Counted from the stretch's first letter, positions 10,836-24,800 are shown. The stretch is 64,000 bases of DNA from Apostichopus japonicus (GCF_037975245.1 NC_092574.1:10054713-10118712), one strand, 5' to 3'. A program made the numbers and translations. Notes: generated by a model not told the origin, from the sequence alone.

Positions 10836-12825
10836 GAGAAATTATCAAGATACAGGCTTTACATATAAACGGTTGCGACTTGAAAGGAAAAGTGATGCTG
10901 TTGCAGAAAACACAAAGTAAAAATGTATTCAACGTTGGTGGTAATCTGTCGTTCTTCTACACTTTGTGCGGACTACATATCCATACTACCTTGGACAGTC
11001 CGTTACGAAAAAGTAGCATTCATAAATTAAATTGTTGTATCGTTGTTCAGTATTGACTCCGAAACTGGAGTTTTGTGAGGATTTTTTTAGGTATTGACAG
11101 AACAACTCTGTATGAATGTTAAATTTGTAGAAACGTTGGGAATCTAGACGTCCTTATTACATAATAACTCCCTAATCACCCGCAGAAGAAAACAACAAAT
11201 AATTTCAACTATGAACAAGAGGAGCCACGTTCAAATTTGATCAGACGATGAGATACTTGTCGCTAATTGGTCACAACATGAAAAGGTGATAAAAATACCA
11301 TCTAAAACGCTGAACGCTCCTCAAAAATGTATATCTGTTGCAGCATTCAAATGGTAATCCTTGGCAACAAGTTAGTTGATCAGGCTAGTGGGCAAACCAT
11401 TCCGAAATAATTTCCAAAACAATAAAGACGTGGAGACTATAGAGCTGCATTATTGTGTTCGTTTGTAGGTCTCGAATCACGAAATACTCCTGCACGTTCT
11501 ATCCGTGAGATGTTATCTGTTAAACCACAGTCAAACAATCTTCAAAATCTTAGACCATATGTTAGGATAATACCTTCTGCTGAATGTATATACATATATT
11601 ATTATTGCACCAGATCAGCGAACAGTATGCCGTGCATGACCGTAAGCTTTATTATAATTTATACTGCAATTCTCATCACCACACTGTTAGTTGTGGGATA
11701 GTATATTGACTGCTTTTGAATGCTGTTTTTTTTTTGTTTCTTTTAGAATCCAGCCATGCATGAAGACCGTAAAAATTAAAGCAATATCACGGAGTTAGCA
11801 AGAATAAGCGCTATGAATTGACTTGCAATTTGCAATAAGCTGTCACGTGATGGCATCTGCGCTTGTGCGTGTCATACTTCCGGGTCAGGTCAAATGATAC
11901 AATTGTTTGTACATATAGAACATGAATGGCATTGACTGGCAAATTATCGAACTGGTAAATAAATCGCCATATTGTTGATTATAGAACACATACACAGAGC
12001 ATGTCTCAATATAGGTCTATAGATGCCAAGCGTTAAAGTTACGTGACTTCTTTTGAAACTCTACAGAATAGCTTAACTGCAGTGAGCAAATTGGATAATT
12101 GTAATCACGTGACTGAAAACAGGGTTTCATATTTGTGATCTTTTTCAATCATACTGCTTTAAATAATGCAATGAAGCAACCTCCAATAATAAATATAAAA
12201 AATCACACGTTACTTAAAAATGGATAAAATATGTTTCGATTTACATATACAGCCACCTAAATCGCATGCATGTGTGAAATTAAGTCTATTTCAGTGAATA
12301 CAATCGCTTGTGTCCCGTCTGAAATCGATATGCATAAATTCATACACGAAAAAAAGTACAATGAACAGAGATATGGAGCGCCTGCTTGTGCCGTCGAATG
12401 CATTATAAACGGGCTTCGTAATCCTTCCGTGAACAGAAAATTTAGTGTTCGGCTGCGGTTATATAGGTTTACTAAACGTTAAATATTAATGTACGCATGA
12501 TTTGGTGAAAAAAAGAAATGAAAAATGAAAGCTGGTTAACGATTTAAAGGTCGTCCGTATTGACCCCAAAAGTTTAGTGCGCTTAAAAATTGCTAGAATT
12601 TTACAACATTGTTTTCCTGGTTCAGGTTCCGAATCTCCTATATAGGTTATTACATCGAAAAGTGATAAATCAGAAAATACAATCATTTCAGTGCCGAGGA
12701 AGAAATACATTTAGGGTTGCAGTAAAATAATTGTTGAATTTGGAGCATATAGCTGACCATTAATTGACTTTTTACCATATTTGGGACCAAAACTAATATG
12801 ACCTCCGTCGGAGTTATAAAACATA
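10836..12825. other. Intergenic / KCTD upstream region
   Basis: This should hold the KCTD promoter and first exon, since the gene is read leftward, but I could not place a transcription start. No coding sequence is recognised. Short open frames at 11453-11701, 12270-12482 and 12486-12710 resemble no family I know. Confidence 0.4.
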
Positions 12826-13309
12826 GGGGAAATGTAGGGGGCGGGCGGGTGAGGGCGTTTTATGAATTCATAAAACTGTGTCAGAGAATGAATGGAGTAA
12901 TAGGATGTCACTCCAGCTTTGTTTGGTAACGTCACTTGAAGCACGGAATTAGTGGCGCTCTTCTAAAACCCAACTAGGGGGAGAGAAAATCACGCGATGA
13001 TCAAGTAAGTTCACGTTGGTGCTCGGGGGGGACAGAGTAAGCCTTTTAGTACAACGAGTGACAGGGGAAATGTGTGGGAAAGGTGGGGGACGGACGGGGG
13101 AGAGCGTTTTATGAATTTATAAAAACGTGTCAGAGAATGAATGGAGTAATGGGACGTCACTCCAGTTTTGTTTGGTAACGTCACTTGAAGCGCGGAATTA
13201 GTGGCGCTCTGCTAAAACCCAACTAGGGGGGAGAGAAATCACGATGATCATCATGTCAGTTCACGGTGGTGCTTGAGGGACAGAGTAAGCCTTTGAGTAC
13301 AACGTGACA
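12826..13309 (+). repeat. Two-copy ~238-bp tandem duplication
   Basis: Copy 1 runs about 12826-13063 and copy 2 about 13064-13309. Both contain AGAGAATGAATGGAGTAAT, GTTTGGTAACGTCACTTGAA, GGAATTAGTGGCGCTCT and GACAGAGTAAGCCTTT. In copy 1 the segment at 12857-12876 is a perfect 20-bp palindrome; the copy 2 equivalent is mutated. Confidence 0.9.
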
Positions 13310-15029
13310 TTTTGGCAAATTCAGCACCTTTGTCGAGTTGACAAGTTACTCTAACGTCACGTATTGACGAAAGTTATCAAATTTTCTCGTTATAGTGTTG
13401 TACTAAACGCGACAACACGTCAAAAATCGCAAGGAGGCGATTAGCAGTGATATGGCCCATCTACTTCTATGTACATGGGTGGAATGTATTTGATCTCACC
13501 GCCATGTTTGACATTTTTACTATTGACTATTATTCTTCAGATGTCAATTGCAGGTGAGACTCTTAATACTATCATGCTTTATAGGTTGGTGTTCGAAAAC
13601 TATAAAAACAAAAAAAAGTCAGTTTCACTCTTCTTGCGCCAATTCATCCTCCCGATGTGCCTCTGCCTTGCTTAAATCGTCTTCGAGTAATGCTTTCAAT
13701 ATTTGGGTTCGGGTCACAACAACTTGAAGTAAACAGGGGTCAGCACTACCCCCCCCCCCCTCGTTTCGAGGAGTTACTTGCAATAGGCCTATACGTAAAA
13801 TTACTTCATCACTATCTATAAGAACTGCTTCACTGATCCAATAGTCGTTCTAAAATGATCCGTGACAAAACTTTGATCTGATCCCAGTGACCCCCCTGAT
13901 TAACTCCTACCATGTAGGAACCACACTGGGTACTATTCCATGATCGAATAAAGTATATTTTGTAACTTTTACAAAAAGTAACACAAGGCTATAGAGACGG
14001 CGTGAAAAAGCAAGCAACTCTCAACCCAAGTGACATTGATATAGTAGTCATGCAGGCTTTTTTTTTTGTGGGGGGGGGGGGAGGAGGGTCGAAGGGGTTG
14101 GGTCTAATGGGCGGGGTCTAATGGGTTAGGGTTCCCCCACCCAATGAAAAGTGTTTGTTTGGGTATATAGAACCAAAAATTGTTATTATTTCCATCATTT
14201 TCACGACGGTACCGTACATATGTGTAGTACAAGTTTCTAATTTAGCGTGTGCGTTAAGGCTGACAGCCACCCCCCCCCCCACCACCACCACATTCTCCGT
14301 TGCTACGGCACTGTAGATATATACCATGGCGGGGAGGGGGGGGGGCTCTTGATAGAGAGAGAGAGAGACAGAGGTGGAGAGAGAGAGGTTTAAAAAAAAG
14401 AAAAAAAGAAAAGGAAGTCACCCAAGAGAGAGAGAGGGAGAGCCTGGGCACGAAAATCAAACAACATTATGCACTCTCAAACTCCAGTCTCCAAATATCG
14501 AGACCGTAGCCGTGCATTCCACATCTGGGTCCATGATGACTTCATTGAGGTACTATTATGCAGTATTCCTCTCTTCTGCACCTGGAAACTTTTCTTCATT
14601 CAAATGGAATTTGACTAACTCTTTTTGACAGAGCTTGAAGCTTCTTCATCCCGGATTCACCTTTTATTTTCTGTTTTCCGAAAGAATGATTTGAAATAAG
14701 AAATAAGCGTGTTTGCCATTACTGGAATTCCATTTTGTTCTTCTTATTGTCGTAGCTGATAACTCCAGAAGCAAGTATAGGCCTACAGACAAATCACCAG
14801 ACGTATCCTACACACACAATCACTGAAAAAAATGTCTTTGATCGTCCACTGGAATTTTAGACACACCTGTCATTTCTTAAAGACCGTCAAACAAAGCTAC
14901 TTGGTCAGTGTTGGTTTTTTGTGTGTGTATGATTTATCAATGGATATGGAAGCTCGTTAGGCTAAGACTATTTCAAGGGGAATGGTGAAATACACATCTG
15001 ACGATGATCACACAGTCACAGTCTCGATG

Positions 15030-15320
15030 TAAGGGGACTGGGGTTGAGAGCGGATCAGTCGTTCGGTTGTTTGGTTTTCGTGCCCAGGTTCTTTCCTGGG
15101 TGACTTTTCTTAAAAAAGTACCATGCGTGCGCACTGGAATATGGGTCGTATGTAATATCTATTCCACTTCCAAGGAAAGGACACGCGTTGCTGACCTGTA
15201 TGTAACATGGCATAATCTTATGGTAACACTCCCGTTGTCAAGGGACTGCATGGGATTAGGAGTGGATCAAGTTGTTTGGTTTTCGCGCCCAGGCTCTATC
15301 TTAGGTGGCGTTTGTTTAAA
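15030..15320 (+). repeat. Two-unit diverged duplication
   Basis: Segments near 15030-15110 and 15235-15310 share GGGACTG, GAG(C/T)GGATCA, GTTGTTTGGTTTTCG and GCCCAGG in the same order. The spacing is about 200 bp. Origin is unknown. Confidence 0.55.
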
Positions 15321-17071
15321 AGTATTTCGGCTCAAATACACAGTACAATTTTTTTTTTATCTATGAGTATGAAGTGCGAGAGCGCCATCTGCTACAACGT
15401 CGAGCACCGAACCAATCACAAGTTGATAAACGTACACAAACGGATATTTAGTGTTAGTGGTAACTTTAATTTAAAAAGGTGTGACGTCATTTTACAACTT
15501 ATTAAAACCCAAAAACTATCTGTAAATTGTATTCATATTCGCAAACATCAAGTGATGTAACTTTTGACGTAAAAGATTGAGACACACTGCTGTAAAAGTT
15601 CTTGTTTATGTACTATATTCTGTCAAAGGGCGTATTAACTCTTGAACGAAAAATAATCCTAAGGTTAATGCACCGCTTGCATTGTATTGAATTGCTTATA
15701 CGTAATGTCTAAAAATAGCTTGGATAGGCGCGTCCTTCTGATGGTAGAGCAGGCTACATCTAAGAATGGTTATATTCATTTGTGTAACTCCATAGTCACA
15801 TTATTTCATTCTCGATAACAACCATAATAATGATAATTCAATAATGGTATGCCAATAACTCATCATACTTAGTCTAACGTATCGTTCTAAAATTGTTGAA
15901 AATCAAACAATGGAAAAAGTGAAACCATGCGAATAGAAATAGAAATAAAATTAATTAATTTTTTTAATGTACTTTATTTTTCGTTAATACAACGATAATC
16001 AGTACTTGTTATATTCAAACAACGAATAATACAAATTAGCAATTTATCTTTCTCCAAATATATTTAGAGCAAAACAAGAAAAAAAAAATACCAGACAGAA
16101 CAAGAACAAAGAAGAAGAAGAAGCATACAAGAAGCACAATCATACACAACGAAAATTCCAATTAATTTTGTCTTTTATTATTCTTCCCGCGTACCAGCAA
16201 CAATATGAAACTTAAAGTTATTCAAATATGCAGTAAGCTTAATACATGCGGTAAGTTTTTAATTGGTTTCATTGTCGAGTTAAATAATAAATTTTACTCT
16301 GTCTCTTGTTTATAGCTTTCTATACATGCTATAAAAAGCACATATTGGATAAATTAGGTTTTCTACTTCAGTTTAATTTCGTATCAATATGAACTATGTA
16401 CACCAAGGTTGCAAATGATTCATACATTTTATAACTGTAGAATAAAAATGTTCAATCATTTGCAGGGGCAACGGTATTATGAGCGGAAGGGAGGGTAGGT
16501 GGACGAGCTGGGGTGGGGGCTGGGGGTGGTCAATGGCTCATTATGGTAAGTTCAGTTTCGTGACAAGATCAGCAGCTAAAAAACAAAGTCGAAAACGGTA
16601 TTGCAAGTTATTATGGCGGATGTGGGTGGGTGCAAAAACATATGTAGTTTGTGTATGGCGTGGAGGTTGGGCTGGGGAGGTGGGGTGGGAAGTGGGGGCG
16701 GGGGAGGTGGACCAAACGTACTCTACATTGCTATTGGTCTACTGAATGATACCATATAAATAAAAATATTCCGAATACTTGAGTCAAAACCTGCAGGTTG
16801 TAAGTCCCACTTAGTACTCCTATTATGTTATGTTATTATTTATATAATATTATGTTATTATTTATATATATATATCTATATATATCGGATATCGAGCACA
16901 AGAGGGTAATCCAGGGAGTTGCAGATCTCCTCTTCCCCATGGCGGAAGTGATTGTTGGGTTATACTTCTGAATGCATCTGGTTGCAATCTTAACATTTGT
17001 CCCATTCTCTACATAATGTTGTGGTTTAATTCCTCTTTTTTTCCATGCTGACAAGCAAGGTTTTGGGTATT

Positions 17072-17098
17072 CGACCTTTGACCTCTGACCTCTGATCT
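17072..17098 (-). promoter_or_regulatory. Cluster of nuclear-receptor-like half-sites (DR1 spacing)
   Basis: On the minus strand two exact AGGTCA half-sites (17086-17091 and 17079-17084) are followed by AGGTCG (17072-17077), and preceded by AGATCA (17093-17098). All are spaced by one base, the DR1 arrangement used by RXR/HNF4/COUP-TF-type receptors. A TGACGTAA CRE-like site follows at about 17100. It may also be just a short 7-bp tandem repeat. No gene is nearby. Confidence 0.3.
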
Positions 17099-19119
17099 AT
17101 GACGTAATCAATCACGCAGGCAGATAACTAGAAAGGGAGAACAAACTATACGGGTCTCAATGATCGCTTAACAATCAAAAGAATAACCGGGTTAAGCCGT
17201 TTAAGAAAGATAATTAACCCATTAACCGGCAAATGAAAACCGATCAATTAATTATATATGTCAAGGGTCTGGTGTCTATTTGATCAGTAAACATCTAACA
17301 AATGGGATTATTTCTAACGAGACTGCACATTTTGTTTTTGTTTCTTTCGTTATTTCCCGGGAGGGGAGGCATCCCCTCCCCCTCATGCGGGAAGCTCATA
17401 TCTTAGGAGGTTATTATGAGAGATATAGTTTAGTTGCTATGTAATGTCGGTACGACTAAACGAAATCAAACGCCTTATATAGTCTTGTAGTACGGTGGAT
17501 CATTGTCATTGCAGATGTAGCTAATTTGCATATAAGATTTGGAACGATTTTTGTTGTTGGTATTAAAGGGAAATTATCATGTTCATTAACTTGAAATGAT
17601 GTATTATTAGCAAGAGAAACGCATTACTTGTCATTGCTTTCATTGTTTTAATTATCAATGTACGAAGCTACCAGGGAGAAGAAGTGTGGAAAAGTACACT
17701 AAGCATCCAACGTAACAGAAAAAAAATCTAACGAAAACGAAAGCAGAAAAACAGAACAAATAAAAGCCTGAAATAAAACTCTTTTCATGAGCCATGCATA
17801 TAAACCGAGGACAAATTGCTCCGCAAGGGAAAAGTAAATTTACGTATAACGTATACGCCATGGACATTTCAGAAATGTAATATGTGTGAATATGATCGAA
17901 ATGTACACCGGTAAACAGGGTATTGTCGACGTAAAGGAAACACCATCAAACCGTTCTAATCGTTAACGCTATATTCAATATATACAATCGTCAGTATATA
18001 AAGGCATATACAGATTCAGATACTGCACACTTAATGTACACACTGCGGAGCGATCCATATTCATTATACCGCAGAAAGAGATGGAGGAGTTGTGTTAATA
18101 AGCAATTAATGGCGCTATACATTATTTATGATTGTGCAAAACTGAAACAGCCTAGACGCCGTCATTTAACGTGGAATCATTGTTATGGTTATAGCGATAC
18201 ACATTATCAGGCTACTCGTTTTGTGAGTTTGTTGTTCTCAATGCAAGTCATTGTACAAACACAAAAGCAGTCATTCAAATATCAAATAACGATGTTTTAA
18301 CACGAAACTGCACATGATAGAAAGTATTAACTGCGTTCGTGCGATGAATTGTTTACTTGTGACGTCACATTGTTTTCTGCGCGTCAGACGGTAAGCCGTT
18401 TCTCCCGCTCTGTGTCTATATCCTTCTCGCTCTTTCTCTCGTATGGGAAGGATTCAATCTGTGAGTGAGTACGGGGTAATTTGTGTGATGAATTCACAAG
18501 AGGCAGTAGATGTATAGCGTGTGAACGTTCGAGATGCACGGGTCAATCAATGATCTTTGATGTATCTTTTTACTTCGTTGTTGTTATTGTTTATACATAC
18601 AAGGGAGGACGTTTAATATAAACCCATATTTTGTTTTCCTCTGAAGAAATATTTCTGCAAGCGATCTTACATTTCAGTGCATATTGTATTTGATTTTCGT
18701 GGTAATTAAGATATTGCATCGATTTCACTCAAACAACGGGGAAATTAACCGTGTTTTGTATGTGGATATATAGCCAGGAATCACATCTGGCAAGACGTAT
18801 CGGTATTGGCGTGAAGTAAGTTATCAGACAATCGTGCAGATATAAGTACTCTATATCCATACTGTTTGAAATATTTTATGTGGATTGAAGTTTAACTTGT
18901 AGCAAACAGTTTTCTGACAATCGCCTGTCACGAGGAAGATGCATACGTACAGGGAATATGGATAATGGATTTTCAATAAAAGATGCGAAAGAACTATAGA
19001 TCTTGTAGAATCGAAAAGGATTTATTCATATTTTGTGTGTAGCAAATTCAGTACAACAGCCTGGTCACTCGAGGCAAACTTGTGAGTATGTATATATATA
19101 CTGAAATATATAACTAGAA

Positions 19120-19545
19120 TCCATTCATCCATCCATCCACCCATCCATCCATCCCGCCATCCATCCCGCCATCCATCCCGCCATCCATCCCGCCATCCAT
19201 CCGTCTATCCGTCCATCCGTCCATCCGTCCGTCCGTCCATCCGCCCATCCGCCCATTCGCCCATCCGTCCATCCGTCCATCCGTCCATTCGTCCATCCAT
19301 CTATCCGTCCATCCGTCCATCCGTCCGTCCGTCCGTCCGTCCGTCCGTCCATCCATCCATCCGTTCATCCGTCCATCCGTCTATCCGTCCATCTGTCCAT
19401 CCGTCCATCCGTCCATCCGTCCATCCGTCCATCCGTCCATCCGTCCATCCGTCCATCCGCCCATCCGTCCATCCGTCCATCTGTCCGTCCGTCCATCCGT
19501 CTGTCCATCCGTCCATGTCCGTCCGTCTATCCGTCCGTCCGTCCA
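19120..19545 (-). repeat. Tetranucleotide array (CCAT/CCGT), ~426 bp
   Basis: The array is built of CCAT, CCGT, CCGC and CTAT tetramers. The left part has a 12-bp higher-order unit (CCATCCATCCCG, four copies). Most of the rest follows an 8-bp unit (CCATCCGT). It gives artefactual open frames rich in W, T, D, G, R and M. Confidence 0.95.
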
Positions 19546-22500
19546 GGATTGCAAGAAGGTCTCAAACAATTACCGTATTCATATTCAATTTTCATACTTA
19601 AAGACGAATGTCAAACACAAAACAGAAACAAAAAAAGCAATAAATGTTTTCCCTCAAATTTGTTTCCATAACTGCATGTGGGCAACAATGATTTCTAAAT
19701 TGATCATGCTATACCTGCTATATTGATAACCTGCGTCTTAGTTATATGCATGTTTTGTATCCCGTTCCGTATTACATTTCTCTCTTTAAGTATATAGTCA
19801 AAGGTTCCGATCACTAATGTTTCGATTTTTGTTTCTTCTTACAATCAATAGAAATAAAGAGACGAACCATTTTTCTTTTGCCACTGCACTTTCTGTAATA
19901 TTAACTCGTACGTAATAATAACGTCATGGCTATTATTAGGATAACTGAAGCTTTGAACTATTATGTCTATCGCCATTAATATAGTTGATAAATGTTAATA
20001 ATTGATGTCGTCTCCTCCAAGCTGATTGCTGTAGAATATATTCTGCTTATTTTCTTTTGTAAACGCTTTTCCTATTGTATATATTTTGTTGCCACTATTG
20101 CTGTTACACAATCAGTTAATATTATATATTTTTTTTTCAAATGTCGCGAAAGAAATGAAAAACCAGAGGATTTGCTTGTGTTCCATTCATTCAAAAATAA
20201 CATAAAAGCAGTTTTTCAGTCATTATTGGATATTAAAAGCAAACTGCAATGTCACCAAGAGTAAACACATACAAAACAAATCAAAACAAACAACAATAAG
20301 TGCTGCACTTTTAATTAAAAACAAACAAACAAACGAACGAACAAGCAAACAATAATAGAAACAAAAACAAGCCAAGAAAGTAGAAAGAAAGGGAGAATAA
20401 AATATGACTTTAACCGAGAGAAATTAAAACAAAGATCGTTTAGCTGTTATAGTCCTATTACCTTCTTATTAATTTCTATTGTTATTACTCCACCCCCCCC
20501 CTTTTTTTCCATTGATCACAGGAATGATCACAAAATGAGAACAAAGAAGCAATACATGTAGTCTGGATCTTGCTTAATGGCATAGATAAACACACGTTAA
20601 AGCGTCTATGATAATGGAATTCATTAAAGTATATACATATATAGTTAGAACTGCATCTTAATCGTTTTGCAAAATTAATAAAAGTTCATCTGTCTTGCCG
20701 ACCAGCTGTATCATTTTACCGGAGGATCTTTTAACTCCGAATTATTCCCAGATTTATATGAGGGCCCGTCACGATCCGTGAGGGCGACGTGGGGGGAGGG
20801 GGTAAAACATCCTCCAGAAACATTTGAAATTTAAAAATAATATAAAAATAAAGACAAAAAGTGTCATTCAACAGCCTTAGCCCCAGTTGTTTTCGAACAT
20901 ATTAGGTTGATGAGCTAGCTTGGGTCAGAGCGACCGTTTTGTTGGAAAACAAATTCTCCCATCGGGGCGGCGATGATCCAATCTAGGCTCAGGTATAGAT
21001 TCATATTCATCGCTTTCTTGGGGTAATCTTAGATTTTTGCGCTGTAAAACAGTTACCCCCTTCCGAAATTTCCCCATACCCCCCCCCCCAGGAGTCATAC
21101 CTTAGTGATACCCTTGTTCATGTGCTTCAACTAAGACAATCTTCCACTAGTAGTAAAAGCATACTTTGGGAGTCATAATTACGTAAGTCTATATAAAAGC
21201 TTTGATTATATTCATCAGTTTGGTTGGTTAATCTATCGCATTTTGGATGGCAGATTCATGATGACATTTAACCTTTGAAAGACTTGAACTTTGGACGCCA
21301 TTGTTCTTGATAACGAAAATGTGTGACGTCACCAACACCCATCCCAGGGGAATAGGTAGTAAATTGCACTCAAAGTTAAACTTGGTTTCAAAGAAAGTCG
21401 AGAGATAGGTATAATTTTGGTTTGTTATGTTCTGACCGCCGCCCATGCAGTCGGAGATGCATTTGATACCGACGTGTCACGCTCGACGCAGTTGTGACTA
21501 TAAGCTCCCTTTTCATAAACATGACGAATAAGAAATAAAAAAAATTGTCACTGATATGACTATAATTAATTTGACCAAAACGATGACAGAAAAAACATAA
21601 AATATGAATGATCACAACATGACGTACTAAGAGGGCAGAAGCAAATCCTAACAGACTTTTCTTAAGAAATAAAGAAAAGGCAATTTTTTTTTTGATAGGC
21701 TTAGGCCTGCTGATTTAATTTCGGACTATCCAAGTGATAGTATAATGTGAACTTTGATCGATCATAAAAATATGTTAAGTATATATTAAGTTATGTATAT
21801 ATAAATATGAACGTTTTGTGGTCTGATATGAGCATTGAGATTTAAGATTTGCCGAAGATACGATTTTTAATGTTTGTCGGTAGTCTTTTTTTTATTATGT
21901 TCATAATTTATCTGCCCCCAGGAAAAAAATGGAAATGGCCATTGATCAAACTATGACGTAGAATTTTAACATCAACAGAACGTTAACTATTATGGAGCCA
22001 TTAATGATTAGGTTCGATTCTAATCATTTCGTCCATTTACATACAGTATTGATCAAATTTGCGAAATTCAAATTATGAATCTCCAAATATATACCATTTT
22101 CTACTTTTTGTTATAATTGAGACCAAACAAGTTGTATTAAATAAAATAACATCGTTTCACCGTAAAACAGGGAGCCTTGTTGCCAGATGCCTAAGTTGAT
22201 ACATTTTCTGATTTGTATTAACATAACATTTGGTAATATTTCTTTTGCCGTATATAGCACACGATTGGGTCATAACAATAGGATGTGAGATAGCAATTGG
22301 CATCTCGTATCCAGGGCAACAAAAAGGAAAGGTTGATAGCACACAGTAAATCTATAGCATACAAGTCTATACTCAAGCTCATAGCCCGGCCGGTCCACAA
22401 GGGGGCCGTGCCATCCCCATGCAGACACTACATGTGCCCCCTCCCGATCTCCATACCTCGCGTGTACAGAAACTTCTCAAGTTACAGGACATGAGTATTG

Positions 22501-24430
22501 TGCCCCTCCTTAAATTGTTAGTGCTCCTTTGATAAATGTGACTGAATGGAGATTGCTTGGATGCAAAATGGTGCTATATTATTGCAACCTTTTGATAAAA
22601 TGTTGAAGACTTTTCGACTTTTTAGGTTGTACCGAATATATCATGTTGCATATTTTTCAACTGTACTGTAGGAATTTTTGTAATATTTTGTCTGTCAGTA
22701 CAGGTTGGGGAGGTGAGGGGGGGGGGGGTTGCCTAGCCTCCTCATTTATTCTAGTGTGATTTAGCCCCCCCCCCCCATCGACTCCGCGAAGTATACGTTG
22801 TAACGTCCCAATCAACCTCGTTTATTTTTGGCTGTAAATCTGTGCAACCCCTTTCAAATATTCGCCGAATGGCAAATGACATCACAATCGTATTTCAAAA
22901 CGCTCCATAATTACGACTCTTTCTACGAGCAACAGGGAAAAAAACAACGTTTAGATTTGCTTTTGGAAAGGTGATGACTAATTACATATGAAATGTCTGG
23001 GCGACGAAACTTTTAAAATTAGTCCGTATTCTTTCATATTCGCTAAGGAATGTTTAAGGGCTGAAAATATTCTATATATAATATATGTCTTATTTTCATT
23101 AGTTACAATATTAACTTTAATAATTCTCAGTGGGTTTGGTAATCATTGGCTGCAGCCAAACGCAAGACGTTGTATTAATTGATTAATTCCGTGAATTATT
23201 TTTTGTTTTATCGTGTAGCGCCCTAACTAAACCCTTTCAATGGATTATTTAATTGAAGAAGAAAAAACTACAACCAGAAAACAGAAATTAGCTACAACAT
23301 ATTCAAGGTCGTTTTGAATTGGTTACATACCCAAATGTTCAAGAGACCACATTGAAAATTTGACAGTTTTACTTAATTATCCAGAAAGACGCACGCCCCC
23401 CTTTACAAACCAACCCCCCCCCCCCCAAATAACAAAGGAAAAAGCACAATGATATAAGAAAATACCAAACACGAATAACACAAACTAATGAATAATTGTT
23501 ACCCGAAAACTCGTTAGTGTTCAGTCTCTAATTAGTGAAACAATAAAAGACAAAGAAAAAAGACAGAAAGAAAAGGAAATGGCGACGTCTCCCCAATGCA
23601 CTTAATCGTTTTATGTTAGATCTTGAAGTGTTTTGATGCTGACCGTTATTAAGTTTGAACACCCCCCCCCCCAACCCCCGCCAAGTTTACCGACTTATGC
23701 GATTCAACAATTTGTACAGACTTATTCCTAAAAGATGTCCTTTATATTTTGTTCTTTTCATTCCTTTCCTGTTGTTTTGAATTTTTTTGTTCATATCTTT
23801 ACTTTTCGCTTCTCTCTTTGTTGTTGTCCCTTTTAGTCAGCGTGAAATTTTATGATCTTTAATATTTATTTGCTTTGACCAGAGGCTTTTTGTTTTTTTG
23901 TTTACTACTTCAAATGTCCCTCGGCTTCTAACCAAACAAGCTTTTAACACTCTTAATGCATAATCTACGTTGTCATCTTCCTACATATGCTAATTGCTGT
24001 TCCGTATAGCGGAAATACATATATATATATATTTATATAAACATTATAAATGACATGCGAATGCAGCCGAAACTTGTTGATTTTCATCGCAGGAAATCAT
24101 TTCAATTATTAAGATGGAACCCGTATTGAAAAATGATCTATTTTGTAATACAAACTTTCTGAGAATATAATGTTCTCCCAGGTAATTTAACATCTATTAC
24201 CGAAAACGATTCGAGATTTATCAAATGCGGTAAACCAAAATTGATGCCACACATTTGCATGGGTTTGCAGTATTTGGCAACGGTTATAGTGATAAGTAGG
24301 TTTTTAGCGCCATTTGCGTTTGGAAAACTAATTTGAATTGTATGTATATATGCGCGGGTGTGCCGGCGCGTGCGCAAGTGTGTGTGTCTTGGTGTCTTCT
24401 TTTAAATATTCATTTTCATTTTTCATGGAC
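19546..24430. other. Intergenic, no gene seen
   Basis: The interval is AT-rich with homopolymer C and G tracts near 20490, 21080, 22720, 22765, 23405 and 23665. Short open frames (19992-20264, 21388-21615, 22297-22494, 22988-23182) have no recognisable domain. Confidence 0.4.
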
Positions 24431-24575
24431 TGCCGACTGCGCACGGAAGATTATCATTAAGAGTATACCTGTATTATATATATATATATATATATATTAT
24501 ATTCCCAGAGTTGAAACTGGTAGGCGCGACAATGCCTGTATACCCTTAATGATAACCTTCCGTGCGCAGTCGGCA
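24431..24575. mobile_element. 145-bp terminal-inverted-repeat element
   Basis: The left end reads TGCCGACTGCGCACGGAAG followed by TTATCATTAAG and GTATAC. The right end is the same sequence inverted, finishing CAGTCGGCA. The arms are about 45 bp with two or three mismatches and enclose a (TA)n core. I see no target-site duplication, so it may be a MITE remnant or a hairpin. Confidence 0.6.
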
Positions 24576-24800
24576 TATAATGTATGTACTGTAATCGTTC
24601 TTTCTTACAGTAAGATTACTCAACCCGCAAATTCTATTCCATGCAAGAGTTCGGTTACAATTTTGACAACAAAATTCATAGGCGATATAAGAAAACGCAT
24701 GCAGCTCTCTTTCCCCCTGGGTTTTGACTTTCAAAGCTGTGACTATCCATAACTTTTTCGACACAAGTGCGTAACAATAGTCGTCTAGTCGTTAGGAAGG
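24576..24800 (+). repeat. Dispersed repeat family 1, copy A
   Basis: This copy shares with 31535-31772 the ordered segments ACAGTAAGATT(A/G)CTCAACCC, AATTCTATTCCA, AGAGTTCGG(T/C)TACAATTTT, TTTTGACTTTCAAAGC and CGACACAAGTGCGTAA. It abuts the 145-bp inverted-repeat element, which may be one end of the same unit. Confidence 0.7.

Larger units (their letters stand above)
13310..19119. other. Intergenic, no gene seen
   Basis: The interval holds poly-C and poly-G runs (13750, 14070, 14270, 14330), a GA-rich stretch (14350-14450) and a two-unit diverged repeat (15030-15320). There is also a G-rich patch (16480-16720) and a nuclear-receptor-like half-site cluster (17072-17098). No open frame resembles a known protein. 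Confidence 0.4.

Noticed and set aside
18034-18300. 88-residue open frame as a gene
   Set aside because: No recognisable domain or neighbouring exon. Chance open frames of this length are common in the window.
19114-19569. Open frames rich in WTDGRMDG
   Set aside because: They are translations of the CCAT/CCGT tetranucleotide array.
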